64,000 nt of DNA from Flavobacterium sp. TR2 (GTDB lineage: Bacteria > Bacteroidota > Bacteroidia > Flavobacteriales > Flavobacteriaceae): NCBI RefSeq assembly GCF_025252405.1, contig NZ_CP104307.1, positions 5,022,001 to 5,086,000 of the forward strand, written 5' to 3'. How positions within the stretch are numbered: position 1 is the stretch's first letter; each line of letters opens with the position of its first letter. Of this stretch, positions 8,212-17,569 are shown one piece after another. Both the position numbers and the translations under genes were made by a program. The notes under the pieces are model-generated. The model had not been told where the DNA came from. It did not search any database and saw only the letters and a list, made by a program, of their open reading frames with translations.

Positions 8212-9630
8212 TTAATACGCGTTTTCTTCGCCTTTAAAGATATTAATAATCGTCTTTACGATAATTTTCATGTCAAGCAAGAAACTCCAGTTTTCGATAT
8301 ACCAGATATCGTATTCCACTCTGTTTTCCATATCGCTTAACACTTTTGTTTCTCCCCTAAAACCGTTTACCTGCGCCCAACCGGTAATTCCAGGCTTAGC
8401 ATATTGACGCACTAGATAATTATTAATAAGATCGCTGTACTCTTTTGCCAAATTAACCATGTGCGGTCTAGGCCCAACGACTGACATATCTCCTAGAAAA
8501 ACATTAAAAAACTGTGGCAGTTCATCTATACTGGTCTTACGGATAAAAGCCCCAAATTTCGTAATTCGGCTGTCTCCCTTTTCTGCTTGTTTGTTATGCG
8601 CAAGCCCATTTACGTACATACTCCTGAATTTTATGCACATAAAAGATCTGTTGTCTCTTCCTGATCTTTCTTGTTTAAAAAAAACAGGGCCCGGCGATTC
8701 TAGTTTTATGATAAGCATAATTATAGGGAATAGCCACGGAAAAACGAGTAAGATAACCAGACTCGAAAAACAAATATCGAAAGCTTTCTTTAAAAGCCTG
8801 TTGGAAGCAAATTCTAAAGGTTCTGGACGAAACATCAAGACAGGCGTATTTTCGTAAAAAGCAACTTCTACTTTGCTTGCTTTTGTATAAAGCTGAAAAT
8901 CGGGAATGAATTTGATGCGAATCATATTCTGTTCGCAAATTCTAGTCAATTCATTAATAATTTCGATATTGTCTATATGCAGCGCCACATACATTTCGTC
9001 AATTTTTTTATCGACCGCAAACTTTTCAATATCCTCAAATTTTCCAACAATCAAATCAGAATCAACATCTTGACTGCTATTTATTTCATCAAAAAAACCT
9101 AAAAAGCGATAGCCGAACGTTAAGTCTTTTGCAAGCACTTTACGGATTTTTTCGCTAGATTTATTTGCGCCTACAATTATAAAAGTCTTAAAATTATATC
9201 CTTTTGCGCGAACATATTTTAAAAGTTTCATCGAGAAATATCGAGAAACCATCAACAGCCCAAAAAATATGAGATAAAAATAAACCAAGCGAAGTCTTGA
9301 AATGTCGGTATATTTTAAGTAAACGACAAATATTGACACTAAGGCGGCATGAATTGAAATCTTTTTGATTGTTCTCCATAATATCGATTCTATGGGTTCG
9401 ACCCTCACGCTTCGATTAGAATCTTTTTGGAGCAGCAAAGCAACCCATATTAAAATGGCTAAAAGAGAAATTGTTCTTTCGTCTTTAGACAATAGTTTAT
9501 CTAAATTGCCAAATCTAGCCAGTGCAGAAAGAATGGTCGCAAGATTCAATAATACAACATCAACTACTACAAACAAAAGTTTATAATAACGTGAAATTCG
9601 GTAGTGTGATAATTTTTGTAAAATTTTCAT
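8212..9630 (-). CDS. Undecaprenyl-phosphate sugar phosphotransferase (WbaP/WcaJ type)
   Basis: 472 aa. N-terminal membrane helices (about residues 15-135) are followed by a Rossmann-like CoA-binding-type domain (FIIVGANKSSEKIRKVL, about 150-260). A further helix near 285 leads to the bacterial sugar-transferase catalytic domain, with ESPGPVFFKQERSG, KFRSMYVNG, IRKTSIDELPQFFNVFLGDM and VGPRPH. This enzyme places the first sugar-1-phosphate (glucose or galactose) on undecaprenyl phosphate at the inner membrane, starting exopolysaccharide or O-antigen repeat synthesis. The Asp-Glu in SIDELPQ is the conserved catalytic pair. The remaining polysaccharide genes are not in the window, so it may serve a distant cluster. 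Confidence 0.92.
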   Translation of the reverse strand: MKILQKLSHYRISRYYKLLFVVVDVVLLNLATILSALARFGNLDKLLSKDERTISLLAILIWVALLLQKDSNRSVRVEPIESILWRTIKKISIHAALVSIFVVYLKYTDISRLRLVYFYLIFFGLLMVSRYFSMKLLKYVRAKGYNFKTFIIVGANKSSEKIRKVLAKDLTFGYRFLGFFDEINSSQDVDSDLIVGKFEDIEKFAVDKKIDEMYVALHIDNIEIINELTRICEQNMIRIKFIPDFQLYTKASKVEVAFYENTPVLMFRPEPLEFASNRLLKKAFDICFSSLVILLVFPWLFPIIMLIIKLESPGPVFFKQERSGRDNRSFMCIKFRSMYVNGLAHNKQAEKGDSRITKFGAFIRKTSIDELPQFFNVFLGDMSVVGPRPHMVNLAKEYSDLINNYLVRQYAKPGITGWAQVNGFRGETKVLSDMENRVEYDIWYIENWSFLLDMKIIVKTIINIFKGEENAY

Positions 9631-9779
9631 CGCGGGGGCTTCGTTTTATCCAAAAGAATAAAAAAATGTTTACACTTAAAGTGATGCAAAATAACACTTA
9701 AATTATATTTTTTAAATACTTATTTCATTCTATTATTTAAAACTTTACTTTTATCTTATGCAGACTTAACATTGCTCCC

Positions 9780-10745
9780 ATGCTAAAAATTCTATTTTTC
9801 TTCCTTACCATTACCGCTTCGGTTTATTCTCAAATTTCTGGCTGTACAGATCCGCTGGCAGAAAATTACAATGCTAAAGCTGGGCAAAATAACGGAAGCT
9901 GCAGCTATAAAAATCTAAAACTAAGACCTGAATATTCTTTTCGGCTAAGCGATTCGCTAAAGGAAACTTCTGGGTTAGTTGACTTTGAAAATCTGCTTTG
10001 GACGCACAATGACGATCACGACAAAACAATTTACGGATTGGATTCTTTAGGAAAAATTAAAAAGAAAATTGTTCTGGAACAGGCGGTAAATCATGACTGG
10101 GAAGAAATCTCGCAAGACAGCACGCACATATATATAGGAGATTTTGGAAACAACTATTCTGGAAACCGATCGGATTTGAAAATTCTTAAAATCGAAAAAA
10201 AATCTTTTCTTGAATGCAGTCCAACTATTGAAACGATTTCATTTTCTTATGCTGACCAAACTGATTTTTCTTCTTCAAAACCCAACAAAACCGATTTTGA
10301 CTGCGAAGCTTTTATTGTTTCTAAAGACAGCATTTATTTGTTTACCAAACAATGGAAATCGGCTAAAACCAATATTTATGCTTTGCCGAAGCAAGGAGGA
10401 ATACAAACGGCCAAATTTAAAGCAACACTCAACACCAAAGGTTTGGTTACTGGCGCCACTTATTTGGAAGATAAAAAACTCATTGCTTTGTGCGGCTATA
10501 CCAAAGTAGGAAAACCATTTTTGTATCTGCTTTACGATTTTAAAAATCACGATTTTTTGTCTGGAAATAAAAGGCGAATCGATTTAAAACTTCGTTTTCA
10601 TCAAATAGAAGGAATTGCAACAAAAGACGGTCTTCATTATTTCATGACAAACGAGTCTTTGGTACGAAAACCTATTTTAAACAATCCGCAGCAAATTCAT
10701 TATTTAGATTTAAGTTCTGTACTAGGCTTGTATCTCCATAAATAA
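9780..10745 (+). CDS. Secreted protein with a GCTDPxAxNYN motif and a propeller-like body
   Basis: 321 aa. A signal peptide ends near residue 18 (TITASVYSQ). It is followed at once by SGCTDPLAENYNAKAGQN and GSCSY, a Cys-paired, Ca2+-site-like motif that recurs in many secreted Bacteroidota proteins. The remaining 270 residues show repeated short strands ending in DFGNN, LFTKQW and similar, with SGLVDF ... LWTHNDD and EGIATKDGLHYF, suggesting a six-bladed propeller of the kind found in SMP-30-like or DUF-type secreted proteins. Function is unknown. It has no sorting domain at its C-terminus. The gene stands alone and converges on the hydrolase gene. Confidence 0.75.
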   Translation: MLKILFFFLTITASVYSQISGCTDPLAENYNAKAGQNNGSCSYKNLKLRPEYSFRLSDSLKETSGLVDFENLLWTHNDDHDKTIYGLDSLGKIKKKIVLEQAVNHDWEEISQDSTHIYIGDFGNNYSGNRSDLKILKIEKKSFLECSPTIETISFSYADQTDFSSSKPNKTDFDCEAFIVSKDSIYLFTKQWKSAKTNIYALPKQGGIQTAKFKATLNTKGLVTGATYLEDKKLIALCGYTKVGKPFLYLLYDFKNHDFLSGNKRRIDLKLRFHQIEGIATKDGLHYFMTNESLVRKPILNNPQQIHYLDLSSVLGLYLHK

Positions 10746-10762
10746 TTGCGAATCATAGCTTT

Positions 10763-10816
10763 TTTTTTTGCGAGAAAAGCACAAAAATATTCTTCTGCCC
10801 AAATCTCGCAAAAAAA
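10763..10816. terminator. Bidirectional hairpin between convergent genes
   Basis: Perfect 13-base arms TTTTTTTGCGAGA (10763-10775) and TCTCGCAAAAAAA (10804-10816) separated by 28 bases. The outer A/T tracts would serve as the U-tract in either direction. Confidence 0.65.
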
Positions 10817-10830
10817 CTAATAATTGCTTT

Positions 10831-11667
10831 TTATGGCAGTTTAGATAAAAGCAGATTAAAATTATCGACTACCAAACTTGGTTCATCGTTCATAATATAA
10901 TGCCCAGATTTTGTCGTTGTGATATGCGTAAAATCAGAAACTCCGTCTTTTAATAATTCATGTGCCTTAAACCATTTTTGCTTATCTGATTCAGAAGTAG
11001 AGGCATCGACTTTTAAGCTCGAAATTACAATTACCGGAATATTTGGCAAATGCGGAAGTGTCGCCATATATTGAGAATCTTCTATTAATTCTCTAGCTTC
11101 GAGCGTTCCTCCAAAATCTGCTCCATAATTGGTCTTGCAAAGAGTATAAAGCATATCTTCGTCTTCTTGCGAAGGCTGATTGTAATACTCGTGCGAAGGA
11201 TCTATAAACAATAATCCCGCAACTTTAGAAGGATTTTTAACGGCATAATCTCTAATAATCATTCCGCCAAGCGAATGCCCGATAAGAATAACTTTTCTGC
11301 CATTTGAAAAATTACTGATTACAGTTTCGAGTTCGCTTCTTAATTGATTTATATTTCGCGGTTTTGAATCTTTTTCAGATTTTTCATAACCTGCCCTATC
11401 GTATGTTAAGACATCTAATTTGGCATTTAGTTTTATTGGTATTTTTTTTTCGTCCCAAACGGAATGTCCATCTCCGAGCCCGGATTCAAAAACCACCAAA
11501 TATTTTGAATTATGAATGATGGAATAAACAGCCAGTTTATGAGTTCCGACATTTACTTTGGTTTCTTTTAAAGTTTCAGTGTTATTATCACTGTCTTTGT
11601 CGCACGAAACGAATGTAAAAAATAAACTTAGGCCAATTTTTGCAATGATGCTTTTTGCTGATTTCAT
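10831..11667 (-). CDS. Alpha/beta-hydrolase lipoprotein
   Basis: 278 aa. The lipobox ends at Cys22 (LSLFFTFVSCDKD), so the protein is probably a periplasm- or surface-facing lipoprotein. The fold is marked by VVFESGLGDGHSVW (oxyanion region), TYDRAGYEKSE, the nucleophile elbow GHSLGG with Ser, a probable acid in the helix-strand region after LLFIDPSHE, and TKSGHYI with the catalytic His near residue 251. Substrate unknown; esterase or lipase-like. It is the last gene of a four-gene minus-strand run led by a DUF6326-like membrane protein, with a 60-base gap from the AraC gene. Confidence 0.85.
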   Translation of the reverse strand: MKSAKSIIAKIGLSLFFTFVSCDKDSDNNTETLKETKVNVGTHKLAVYSIIHNSKYLVVFESGLGDGHSVWDEKKIPIKLNAKLDVLTYDRAGYEKSEKDSKPRNINQLRSELETVISNFSNGRKVILIGHSLGGMIIRDYAVKNPSKVAGLLFIDPSHEYYNQPSQEDEDMLYTLCKTNYGADFGGTLEARELIEDSQYMATLPHLPNIPVIVISSLKVDASTSESDKQKWFKAHELLKDGVSDFTHITTTKSGHYIMNDEPSLVVDNFNLLLSKLP

Positions 11668-11727
11668 TTCTTTAAGATTAAAATTTTCAGCAAAAATCCC
11701 TTAAAAACAAAGGCTAGTCGTTCTGAT

Positions 11728-12870
11728 TTATAAAGTAGAACCTATTTGTTTCTTATATTCTGACGGCGTTTGTCCTGTGACTTTTTTAAATGTGGTATTA
11801 AAAACCGTTTTTGAATTAAAACCAACAGCAAATCCAATTCCTAATAAACTTAATCGATCCGTTTCAGCATCAGCCATTAATTTTTTGGCTTCTTCGATTC
11901 GATATCTATTTATAAACTGATAGAAATTTTCATCAAACCCATTATTGATTACGTATGAAAGTATATGCGTAGAAATTTTCATCGAACCGGCCAATTTTAC
12001 CAGACTTAAATCAAAGTCCAAAAAAGGCTTTTCGAGTTCCATCAATTGCAACAATCTGTTTTTTTGTTCCTGCAATTCATCATGGGTCAGCAATTGTTTC
12101 CGTCTGCCTTCCGGCAAAGTATTTTCAACGATAATAGTTTCAATTTCTTCTTTCTCCTTTAAACTGTACGGAAAGATTTCTTTTTGTTTCTGCCAATAAT
12201 ACGTTATGTAGAGGATACTTAAAAAGTAAATCAGACTGGTTAGGGTGTCAAAAGTTTTATTCCCTTCGGATATTTGAAAGACAATATCCAGAATCCAGAA
12301 AAACGTGATAAAAATTACGCCTACAATAATATTTTTCAGCCATTTTAAATCCAGATTTTCAGAAGTAGAATTTAAAAGTTTAATCGTTTTCTGATGTTTG
12401 GCAATTTTTCTGTAAGCCAGAAAACAATAAATAAAAACGTATAGACTGAAAATAAAATTAAATATCGCTATGGTTTTCTGTACAATTTCAGGACTAATAT
12501 CTTCGGGTTCAGACTTATTATCTATCAGCCAAGAACAAACAAGGAGAATAAAAATTAGAAAAGCGAAACTAAAATGCAAGCAATCAATTGCTTTCCATTT
12601 TCTAACTGGTTCAATATAATAGCAAACACTGAGATAAAATACTGGAGCAACAACAAAACTGGAGATATTTATCAATTGATTCAAAATATCATCTTCGCCG
12701 AGTATTTTGCAGTCTACAATAACATTTTGCAATAAGATTAAAAAAATGCAGGCTATAAAAGATCCAAACCATCGATTGGCTCTTATGTTTATCTTATTTT
12801 GATTTATAAAAATTATAAAGGCCAGTAAAAATGCTGCACCACAAATTATTGCATTAAATATTGAATACAT
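11728..12870 (-). CDS. Membrane-anchored AraC-family transcriptional regulator
   Basis: 380 aa. The first 235 residues hold about seven membrane helices; the last 100 form the double helix-turn-helix of AraC proteins (ISTHILSYVINNGFDENFYQFINRYRIEEAK ... GFNSKTVFNTTFKKVTGQTPSEYKK, quoted in part around GFNSKTVFNTTFKK). This architecture, seven or eight TM helices fused to AraC, is frequent in Flavobacteria and is presumed to sense a membrane-soluble or periplasmic signal. It lies within a co-directional run (gaps of 40 and 60 bases), so it probably controls the neighbouring hydrolase and membrane-protein genes. The ligand is unknown. Confidence 0.87.
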   Translation of the reverse strand: MYSIFNAIICGAAFLLAFIIFINQNKINIRANRWFGSFIACIFLILLQNVIVDCKILGEDDILNQLINISSFVVAPVFYLSVCYYIEPVRKWKAIDCLHFSFAFLIFILLVCSWLIDNKSEPEDISPEIVQKTIAIFNFIFSLYVFIYCFLAYRKIAKHQKTIKLLNSTSENLDLKWLKNIIVGVIFITFFWILDIVFQISEGNKTFDTLTSLIYFLSILYITYYWQKQKEIFPYSLKEKEEIETIIVENTLPEGRRKQLLTHDELQEQKNRLLQLMELEKPFLDFDLSLVKLAGSMKISTHILSYVINNGFDENFYQFINRYRIEEAKKLMADAETDRLSLLGIGFAVGFNSKTVFNTTFKKVTGQTPSEYKKQIGSTL

Positions 12871-12910
12871 AAAACAATTTTGATCACAAATCTAAACAAT
12901 TAAGTTTGCC

Positions 12911-13606
12911 TTACTCTGCAGAAAATACATCTGAATTGTTTTTCGCCCCCATTATCAAAAGCCACAAACAGGTTCCGATTTCTCCAAGACTTGCAGGAAG
13001 CCTCACATAAGATGATATTCCGAGTTCAGAATAATTAGGAGACAATGCGTTTCCAAAGAAATTTATCACATAGCCCAGACAGCCAAGCATTAACAATATC
13101 CCAAAAAATTTAGGAATTATTCCAGATTTAAAAATTAAACAGCCAAGCGGCAATAGCCAAAGTCCCCAAAATATCTGAACAATCAGATTTCCGTAATCAT
13201 ATTGGTTTAGATAAAACATAACCTGTTCCGCATCTTTCTGATGAGAACCGATGATAGAAAGCACAGCAAATTTATTTTGCATATTCACAAAAGAAATCGG
13301 CACGCTAACCACTGCCAAAATAACCATATAAGCGGCATAAGTCCTGTGGACTGGTTTTAATAATTTGTATAAAACCAAAGGCAGAAATATAAAAAAGGTG
13401 TAGCAGATTAAACCGCTTACGATTCCTAATCTAAAAAGAAACTCAGACTGGACAATATTGTTAAAAGTCACGGGAGCATTATCCCAAACAATTAATTTTG
13501 AAGGAACGTATCCTAAACTAAAAATTCCTGTCAGCACCACTACTAAATACAGCAAACCGGCAATTCTCCCAGTATTTCTAAACGATAGTTTTGATTCTTG
13601 ATTCAT
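12911..13606 (-). CDS. DUF4386-like integral membrane protein
   Basis: 231 aa with about six membrane helices. The opening RNTGRIAGLLYLVVVLTGIF, the conserved loop with FRLGIVSGLICY, and the C-terminal GEIGTCLWLLIMG match what I know of DUF4386 proteins, a family of unknown function. It follows the DUF6326-like gene by 19 bases and precedes the AraC gene by 40 bases, so all three are probably co-transcribed. The ATG at 13604-13606 suits the family start. Physiological role unknown. Confidence 0.8.
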   Translation of the reverse strand: MNQESKLSFRNTGRIAGLLYLVVVLTGIFSLGYVPSKLIVWDNAPVTFNNIVQSEFLFRLGIVSGLICYTFFIFLPLVLYKLLKPVHRTYAAYMVILAVVSVPISFVNMQNKFAVLSIIGSHQKDAEQVMFYLNQYDYGNLIVQIFWGLWLLPLGCLIFKSGIIPKFFGILLMLGCLGYVINFFGNALSPNYSELGISSYVRLPASLGEIGTCLWLLIMGAKNNSDVFSAE

Positions 13607-13625
13607 GCTTTATATTTTTTAAAAT

Positions 13626-14057
13626 TTAAAACTGTTTTGGCCATTTCAAGGCCGTCCAAAATATTATCGCTGTCAGAACGCTTTCTATTAATGCAAAAAA
13701 AACATAAAAGCTCCACCAAGGCGCAATAGTCGTGAAGGCGATTAAAAGCATGATTAGCGTGTAAACAATTCCAAAAATCATATTGAGGAGACGGTTAAAA
13801 TTGGGTTTTAAAACAACCGATGCAAAAATCATCAATGCGGGAATTGCCATTAAAATCGCGGCAAGAAATAATTTTATTGGAGTATCTAAAAGTGTTTCTC
13901 CGCTTATAAAGTCCTCTACTTTCTTTGGCACATAAAGCGAGAAATAATCTCCGTACACATAACAAAACATTACTGAAGTCCACAATGCTGCAAGTTTGAT
14001 TTTGGCATTAATCTTAAAATCTTCGTAACCACTAGAATTTATCTGTTTCTCGCTCAT
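13626..14057 (-). CDS. Small membrane protein, DUF6326-like
   Basis: 143 aa from the ATG at 14055-14057 (MSEKQINSSGYEDFK). A longer in-frame form starting at 14114 adds 19 residues unlike a real N-terminus and is not preferred. Four membrane helices are visible, and AALWTSVMFCYVYGDYFSLYVP near the N-terminus (quoted in part as MFCYVYGDYFSLYVP) recalls the DUF6326 family. Function unknown. It is the first gene of the minus-strand run that includes the AraC regulator, so its promoter, somewhere between 14058 and 14200, probably drives the operon. Confidence 0.7.
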   Translation of the reverse strand: MSEKQINSSGYEDFKINAKIKLAALWTSVMFCYVYGDYFSLYVPKKVEDFISGETLLDTPIKLFLAAILMAIPALMIFASVVLKPNFNRLLNMIFGIVYTLIMLLIAFTTIAPWWSFYVFFALIESVLTAIIFWTALKWPKQF

Positions 14058-14197
14058 GTTTAGGAAATTAAATTTCAAATATGACGACTGTAGTTTTAAA
14101 ATGTTACAATCCATTTTTACGATTAGCTTGTTTTCTAGTTTTACAAAAGCACAAAAACCGGCTTTAAGACCCGTTTTTTTTCTCTAATTCAAAAACC

Positions 14198-14205
14198 TAT
14201 CTTTG
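14198..14205 (+). promoter_or_regulatory. -7 promoter element of the ABC-F gene
   Basis: TATCTTTG followed by CGCAAC is an exact TAnnTTTG match, 58 bases upstream of the ATG. No clear TTG is seen 19 bases upstream. Confidence 0.6.
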
Positions 14206-14262
14206 CGCAACATTATTTAGAATTTTAATTAATAGAAACTGATATTTCAGTTAAAAATCTTC

Positions 14263-16128
14263 ATGAATTACTTATCTGTAGAAAATATATCAAAGTCGTT
14301 TGGCGAAAGAGTCCTTTTTGACAACATTTCTTTTGGAATCAACAAAGATCAAAAAATCGCTTTTATTGCAAAAAATGGTTCTGGAAAAACAACCATCATG
14401 AGTATCATTAACGGGTTGGAAGAACCAGATACAGGGCAAGTTGTTTTAAGAAAAGGAATTAGAATGGCGTTTCTTTCTCAAGACAATAATCTGCAAGATG
14501 AGCTTACAATTGAAGAAAGCATTTTCGCTTCTGATAACGAAACATTGAAAGTTATCGAGGCCTACGAAAAAGCTTTGGAAAATCCGTCAGACGAAGAAGC
14601 ATATCAAAAGGCTTTTGATGCTATGGATCAGCACAATGCTTGGGATTTTGAAACGCAATACAAACAGATTCTTTTTAAATTAAAACTAGAAGATTTTAAA
14701 CTTAAGGTTAAAAGCCTTTCTGGGGGACAGAAAAAACGTCTTTCACTGGCTATAATCCTAATCAACCGTCCAGATTTATTGATTCTGGATGAGCCAACCA
14801 ACCATTTGGATTTAGAAATGATCGAATGGCTTGAAAGCTATTTTGCCAAAGAAAACATTACGCTGTTTATGGTAACGCACGACCGTTTCTTTCTGGAACG
14901 CGTCTGCAACGAAATTATCGAATTAGACAACGGAAAATTATATCAATACAAAGGAAATTATTCTTATTACTTGCAGAAAAAGGAAGAAAGAATCACTTCT
15001 GAAAACGCCAGTATCGATAAGGCTAAAAACCTTTTTGTAAAAGAATTAGAATGGATGCGCCGCCAGCCAAAAGCGAGAACAACAAAATCTAAATCGCGTC
15101 AGGATGACTTTTACATTATTAAAGAAAAAGCCCAAAGCCGACGAAAAGAGAATAAAGTTGAACTTGAAATTAATATGGAAAGAATGGGAAGCAAAATTAT
15201 TGAGCTTCATAAACTTTCTAAAAAATTCAAAGACAGAGTCATTCTGGATAATTTCAGCTTTGACTTTCAGCGTGGCGAAAGAATCGGAATTATTGGTAAG
15301 AACGGAACTGGAAAATCGACTTTTTTAAATTTGCTGACAGGAACAATTCCTCCAGACAGCGGGCGCGTGGTAAAAGGCGATACTATAAAAGTTGGCTATT
15401 ATACGCAATCTGGAATTAATCCAAAGCCTGGACAGCGTGTTATTGATGTCATAAAAGAATACGGAGAATATATTCCTCTTGCAAAAGGGAAAATTATTTC
15501 GGCTTCTCAGCTGTTAGAGCGTTTTCTTTTTGATGCTAAAAAACAATATGACTATGTAGAAAAGCTGAGTGGAGGCGAATTAAAACGTTTATATCTGTGT
15601 ACGGTTTTGATTCAGAATCCGAACTTTTTGATTCTGGATGAGCCAACAAACGATTTGGATATTGTAACGCTTAACGTTTTGGAAAGCTTCCTTTTAGATT
15701 ATCCTGGCTGCTTATTGGTAGTTTCTCACGACCGCTATTTTATGGACAAAATTGTCGATCACTTGTTTGTCTTTAGAGGACAAGGAGAAATTGAAAATTT
15801 CCCAGGAAACTATTCAGATTTTAGAGCTTACGAAGACAGTGCCGATGTTTCTGCTGCAAAAGAAGAAACTAAAACAGAGAAAAAAGACTGGAAACAAAAC
15901 AATACAGCAGGCAATCTGACTTTCAACGAACAGAAAGAATATCAGAAAATCGAACGAGAGATTAAAGATCTGGAAGCTGAAAAAGCCAAAATTGAACAAT
16001 TATTCTCAGATGGAAAAGTTGCCGATGCCGATATCGAGAAAAAAGCGAACGAACTTCAAAATATAATCAATAAAATAGACGCTAAAGAAGAACGCTGGTT
16101 TGAACTTTCTGCCAAACTTGAAGGATAA
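14263..16128 (+). CDS. ABC-F family ATPase, Uup-like
   Basis: 621 aa with two ATP-binding domains and no membrane segment. NBD1 has Walker A KNGSGKTT (near residue 40), signature LSGGQKKR and Walker B LLILDEPTNHLD. NBD2 has Walker A KNGTGKST (near 350), signature LSGGELKR and Walker B FLILDEPTNDLD. The linker between them is charged and helical. A C-terminal coiled coil (about 540-621, EQKEYQKIEREIKDLEAEK and onward) matches the DNA- or RNA-binding tail of Uup. ABC-F proteins act on ribosomes to relieve stalled states; Uup-type members also affect transposon excision and assembly. It is unlikely to be an antibiotic-resistance form, but this cannot be excluded by sequence alone. Confidence 0.9.
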   Translation: MNYLSVENISKSFGERVLFDNISFGINKDQKIAFIAKNGSGKTTIMSIINGLEEPDTGQVVLRKGIRMAFLSQDNNLQDELTIEESIFASDNETLKVIEAYEKALENPSDEEAYQKAFDAMDQHNAWDFETQYKQILFKLKLEDFKLKVKSLSGGQKKRLSLAIILINRPDLLILDEPTNHLDLEMIEWLESYFAKENITLFMVTHDRFFLERVCNEIIELDNGKLYQYKGNYSYYLQKKEERITSENASIDKAKNLFVKELEWMRRQPKARTTKSKSRQDDFYIIKEKAQSRRKENKVELEINMERMGSKIIELHKLSKKFKDRVILDNFSFDFQRGERIGIIGKNGTGKSTFLNLLTGTIPPDSGRVVKGDTIKVGYYTQSGINPKPGQRVIDVIKEYGEYIPLAKGKIISASQLLERFLFDAKKQYDYVEKLSGGELKRLYLCTVLIQNPNFLILDEPTNDLDIVTLNVLESFLLDYPGCLLVVSHDRYFMDKIVDHLFVFRGQGEIENFPGNYSDFRAYEDSADVSAAKEETKTEKKDWKQNNTAGNLTFNEQKEYQKIEREIKDLEAEKAKIEQLFSDGKVADADIEKKANELQNIINKIDAKEERWFELSAKLEG

Positions 16129-16227
16129 TTATGTTTTGAGTTTCAGCAATTAATGTTAATATCCATAAACCATCACAGCGACTCAAAAACTAATTTATAT
16201 ATTTACGGCTTTTAAAATAAATACCTC

Positions 16228-16707
16228 ATGAAAAAATTATTAATCGCATTATTTACATTGACACTTTTCGTTTCATGCTCTAGTTCTACTCCTGACGATA
16301 TTCTGCCACCGCCAAAGGACTACACAGCACAAAATGAAAAAGAAATTACTGATTATCTTGCTAAAAACAATTTAACAGCAACAAGAACAAGCACAGGATT
16401 GTATTACATAATCAAAACAGAAGGAACGGGAAAACAGCCAAGCGTACTATCTACTGTAACTGTTAAATACAAAGGATACTATACATCTGGAAAAATATTT
16501 GACCAAAGCAAAGATGCTGCTGGAGCTACTTTCCCATTAAGTAAAGTAATTCAAGGCTGGAAAGAAGGAATTCCATTTTTTAAAGAAGGAGGAACTGGAG
16601 TTTTGCTTATACCATCGCATTTAGGTTACGGAAGTTATGATGACCCAAGAGGTGTTCCTGCGGGTTCTGTACTCATTTTTGACATTGAACTAATTTCAGT
16701 AAACTAA
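16228..16707 (+). CDS. FKBP-type peptidyl-prolyl isomerase lipoprotein
   Basis: 159 aa. The lipobox ends at Cys17 (TLTLFVSCSSS), so it is an anchored lipoprotein. The FKBP domain covers about residues 55-158, with VTVKYKGYYTSGKIFDQS, PLSKVIQGWKEGIPFFKEGG (20 residues) and LIPSHLGYGSYDDPRGVPAG, and terminates in VLIFDIELISVN. These match the FKBP rapamycin-pocket motifs. It is a single-domain member resembling the gliding protein GldI in length and lipoprotein nature, but there is no gliding gene nearby, so I do not assign that name. It folds envelope proteins by cis-trans proline isomerisation. The start is ATG with 99 bases to the ABC-F gene. Confidence 0.9.
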   Translation: MKKLLIALFTLTLFVSCSSSTPDDILPPPKDYTAQNEKEITDYLAKNNLTATRTSTGLYYIIKTEGTGKQPSVLSTVTVKYKGYYTSGKIFDQSKDAAGATFPLSKVIQGWKEGIPFFKEGGTGVLLIPSHLGYGSYDDPRGVPAGSVLIFDIELISVN

Positions 16708-16730
16708 TTGTTGGAATCTGAAAAGTAAAA

Positions 16731-17510
16731 ATGCTATTTCAAATACAATCTTATTTAAAATTTCTTTGGCATTCTAAAAACGAGCACGCGGTTCATTCGC
16801 CGTTCGTTTTTAGCCTGCTTACCAAATGCCTCTACGATAAGAAATCCAAACCAGAATATGCCATTCTTAAAAAGTACAGAAAAACGCTTTTAGAGAATAA
16901 AAACTTTATAGAAGTAACCGATTTTGGAGCAGGCTCCCGAGTTTTCAAATCCAATCGAAGGCAGATTTCTAAAATTGCGCAAACAGCTGGAATTTCGCCA
17001 AAACGTGCCGAACTATTATTTCGTGTTACCAATTACTTTCTACCAGAAAATGTTTTAGAAATAGGAACTTCTTTAGGCTTGGCAACTTCTGCATTAGCAT
17101 TAGGAAATCCGAAAGCAAAAGTCGTTACTATTGAAGGCTGTCCAAATACAGCAAAAGCAGCCCAAAATCAATTGGCTGAATTTGATTGTAATAATGTTGA
17201 AAATGTAATTTCTGAGTTTGAATCTTTTTTAATTTCAGAAAACATTCAAGCAGCAAATTACGATCTGATATACTTTGACGGAAATCATTCTAAAAAAGCA
17301 ACTTTAGAATATTTTGAACTTTTATTGCCCACAATCAACAATGATTCTGTTTGGATTTTTGATGATATTCATTGGTCAAAAGACATGGAAAGGGCTTGGG
17401 AAATGATTAAAAATCATCCTCAAGTAAAAGTCACAATTGATACTTTTCAATGGGGTTTCGTATTTTTCAGAAGAGAACAGCCGAAAGAACATTTTATAAT
17501 ACGAGCATAA
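16731..17510 (+). CDS. Class I SAM-dependent methyltransferase (O-methyltransferase-like)
   Basis: 259 aa, cytoplasmic. The SAM-binding core contains VLEIGTSLGLATSALALG (motif I), VVTIEGCPNTAKAAQNQL (acidic ribose contact Glu after strand 2) and YDLIYFDGNHSKKAT (motif IV). A C-terminal WIFDDIHWSKDMERAW fits the catechol-O-methyltransferase-like fold. The substrate is unknown. It begins 23 bases after the FKBP gene, so the two may be co-transcribed. The Asp residues in DGNHS and DDIHWS are plausible metal ligands of metal-dependent O-methyltransferases. Confidence 0.85.
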   Translation: MLFQIQSYLKFLWHSKNEHAVHSPFVFSLLTKCLYDKKSKPEYAILKKYRKTLLENKNFIEVTDFGAGSRVFKSNRRQISKIAQTAGISPKRAELLFRVTNYFLPENVLEIGTSLGLATSALALGNPKAKVVTIEGCPNTAKAAQNQLAEFDCNNVENVISEFESFLISENIQAANYDLIYFDGNHSKKATLEYFELLLPTINNDSVWIFDDIHWSKDMERAWEMIKNHPQVKVTIDTFQWGFVFFRREQPKEHFIIRA

Positions 17511-17529
17511 AAAAAAGACGAAAAAAACT

Positions 17530-17537
17530 ACATTTGT
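17530..17537 (+). promoter_or_regulatory. -7 promoter element of the pyocin-knob gene
   Basis: TACATTTG is an exact TAnnTTTG match 32 bases before the start codon of the tail-fibre-like gene. Confidence 0.55.
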
Positions 17538-17569
17538 GTTTTTATAACTACTCTAATTTTTAAAAATCT

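Noticed and set aside
14058..14114. Longer N-terminus for the DUF6326-like protein
   Set aside because: It adds a stretch that lacks family similarity. The ATG at 14055-14057 gives the expected start.
16228..16707. Naming the FKBP lipoprotein GldI
   Set aside because: Size and lipobox are similar, but there are no gliding genes nearby and many paralogous FKBP lipoproteins exist, so the name is not supported.
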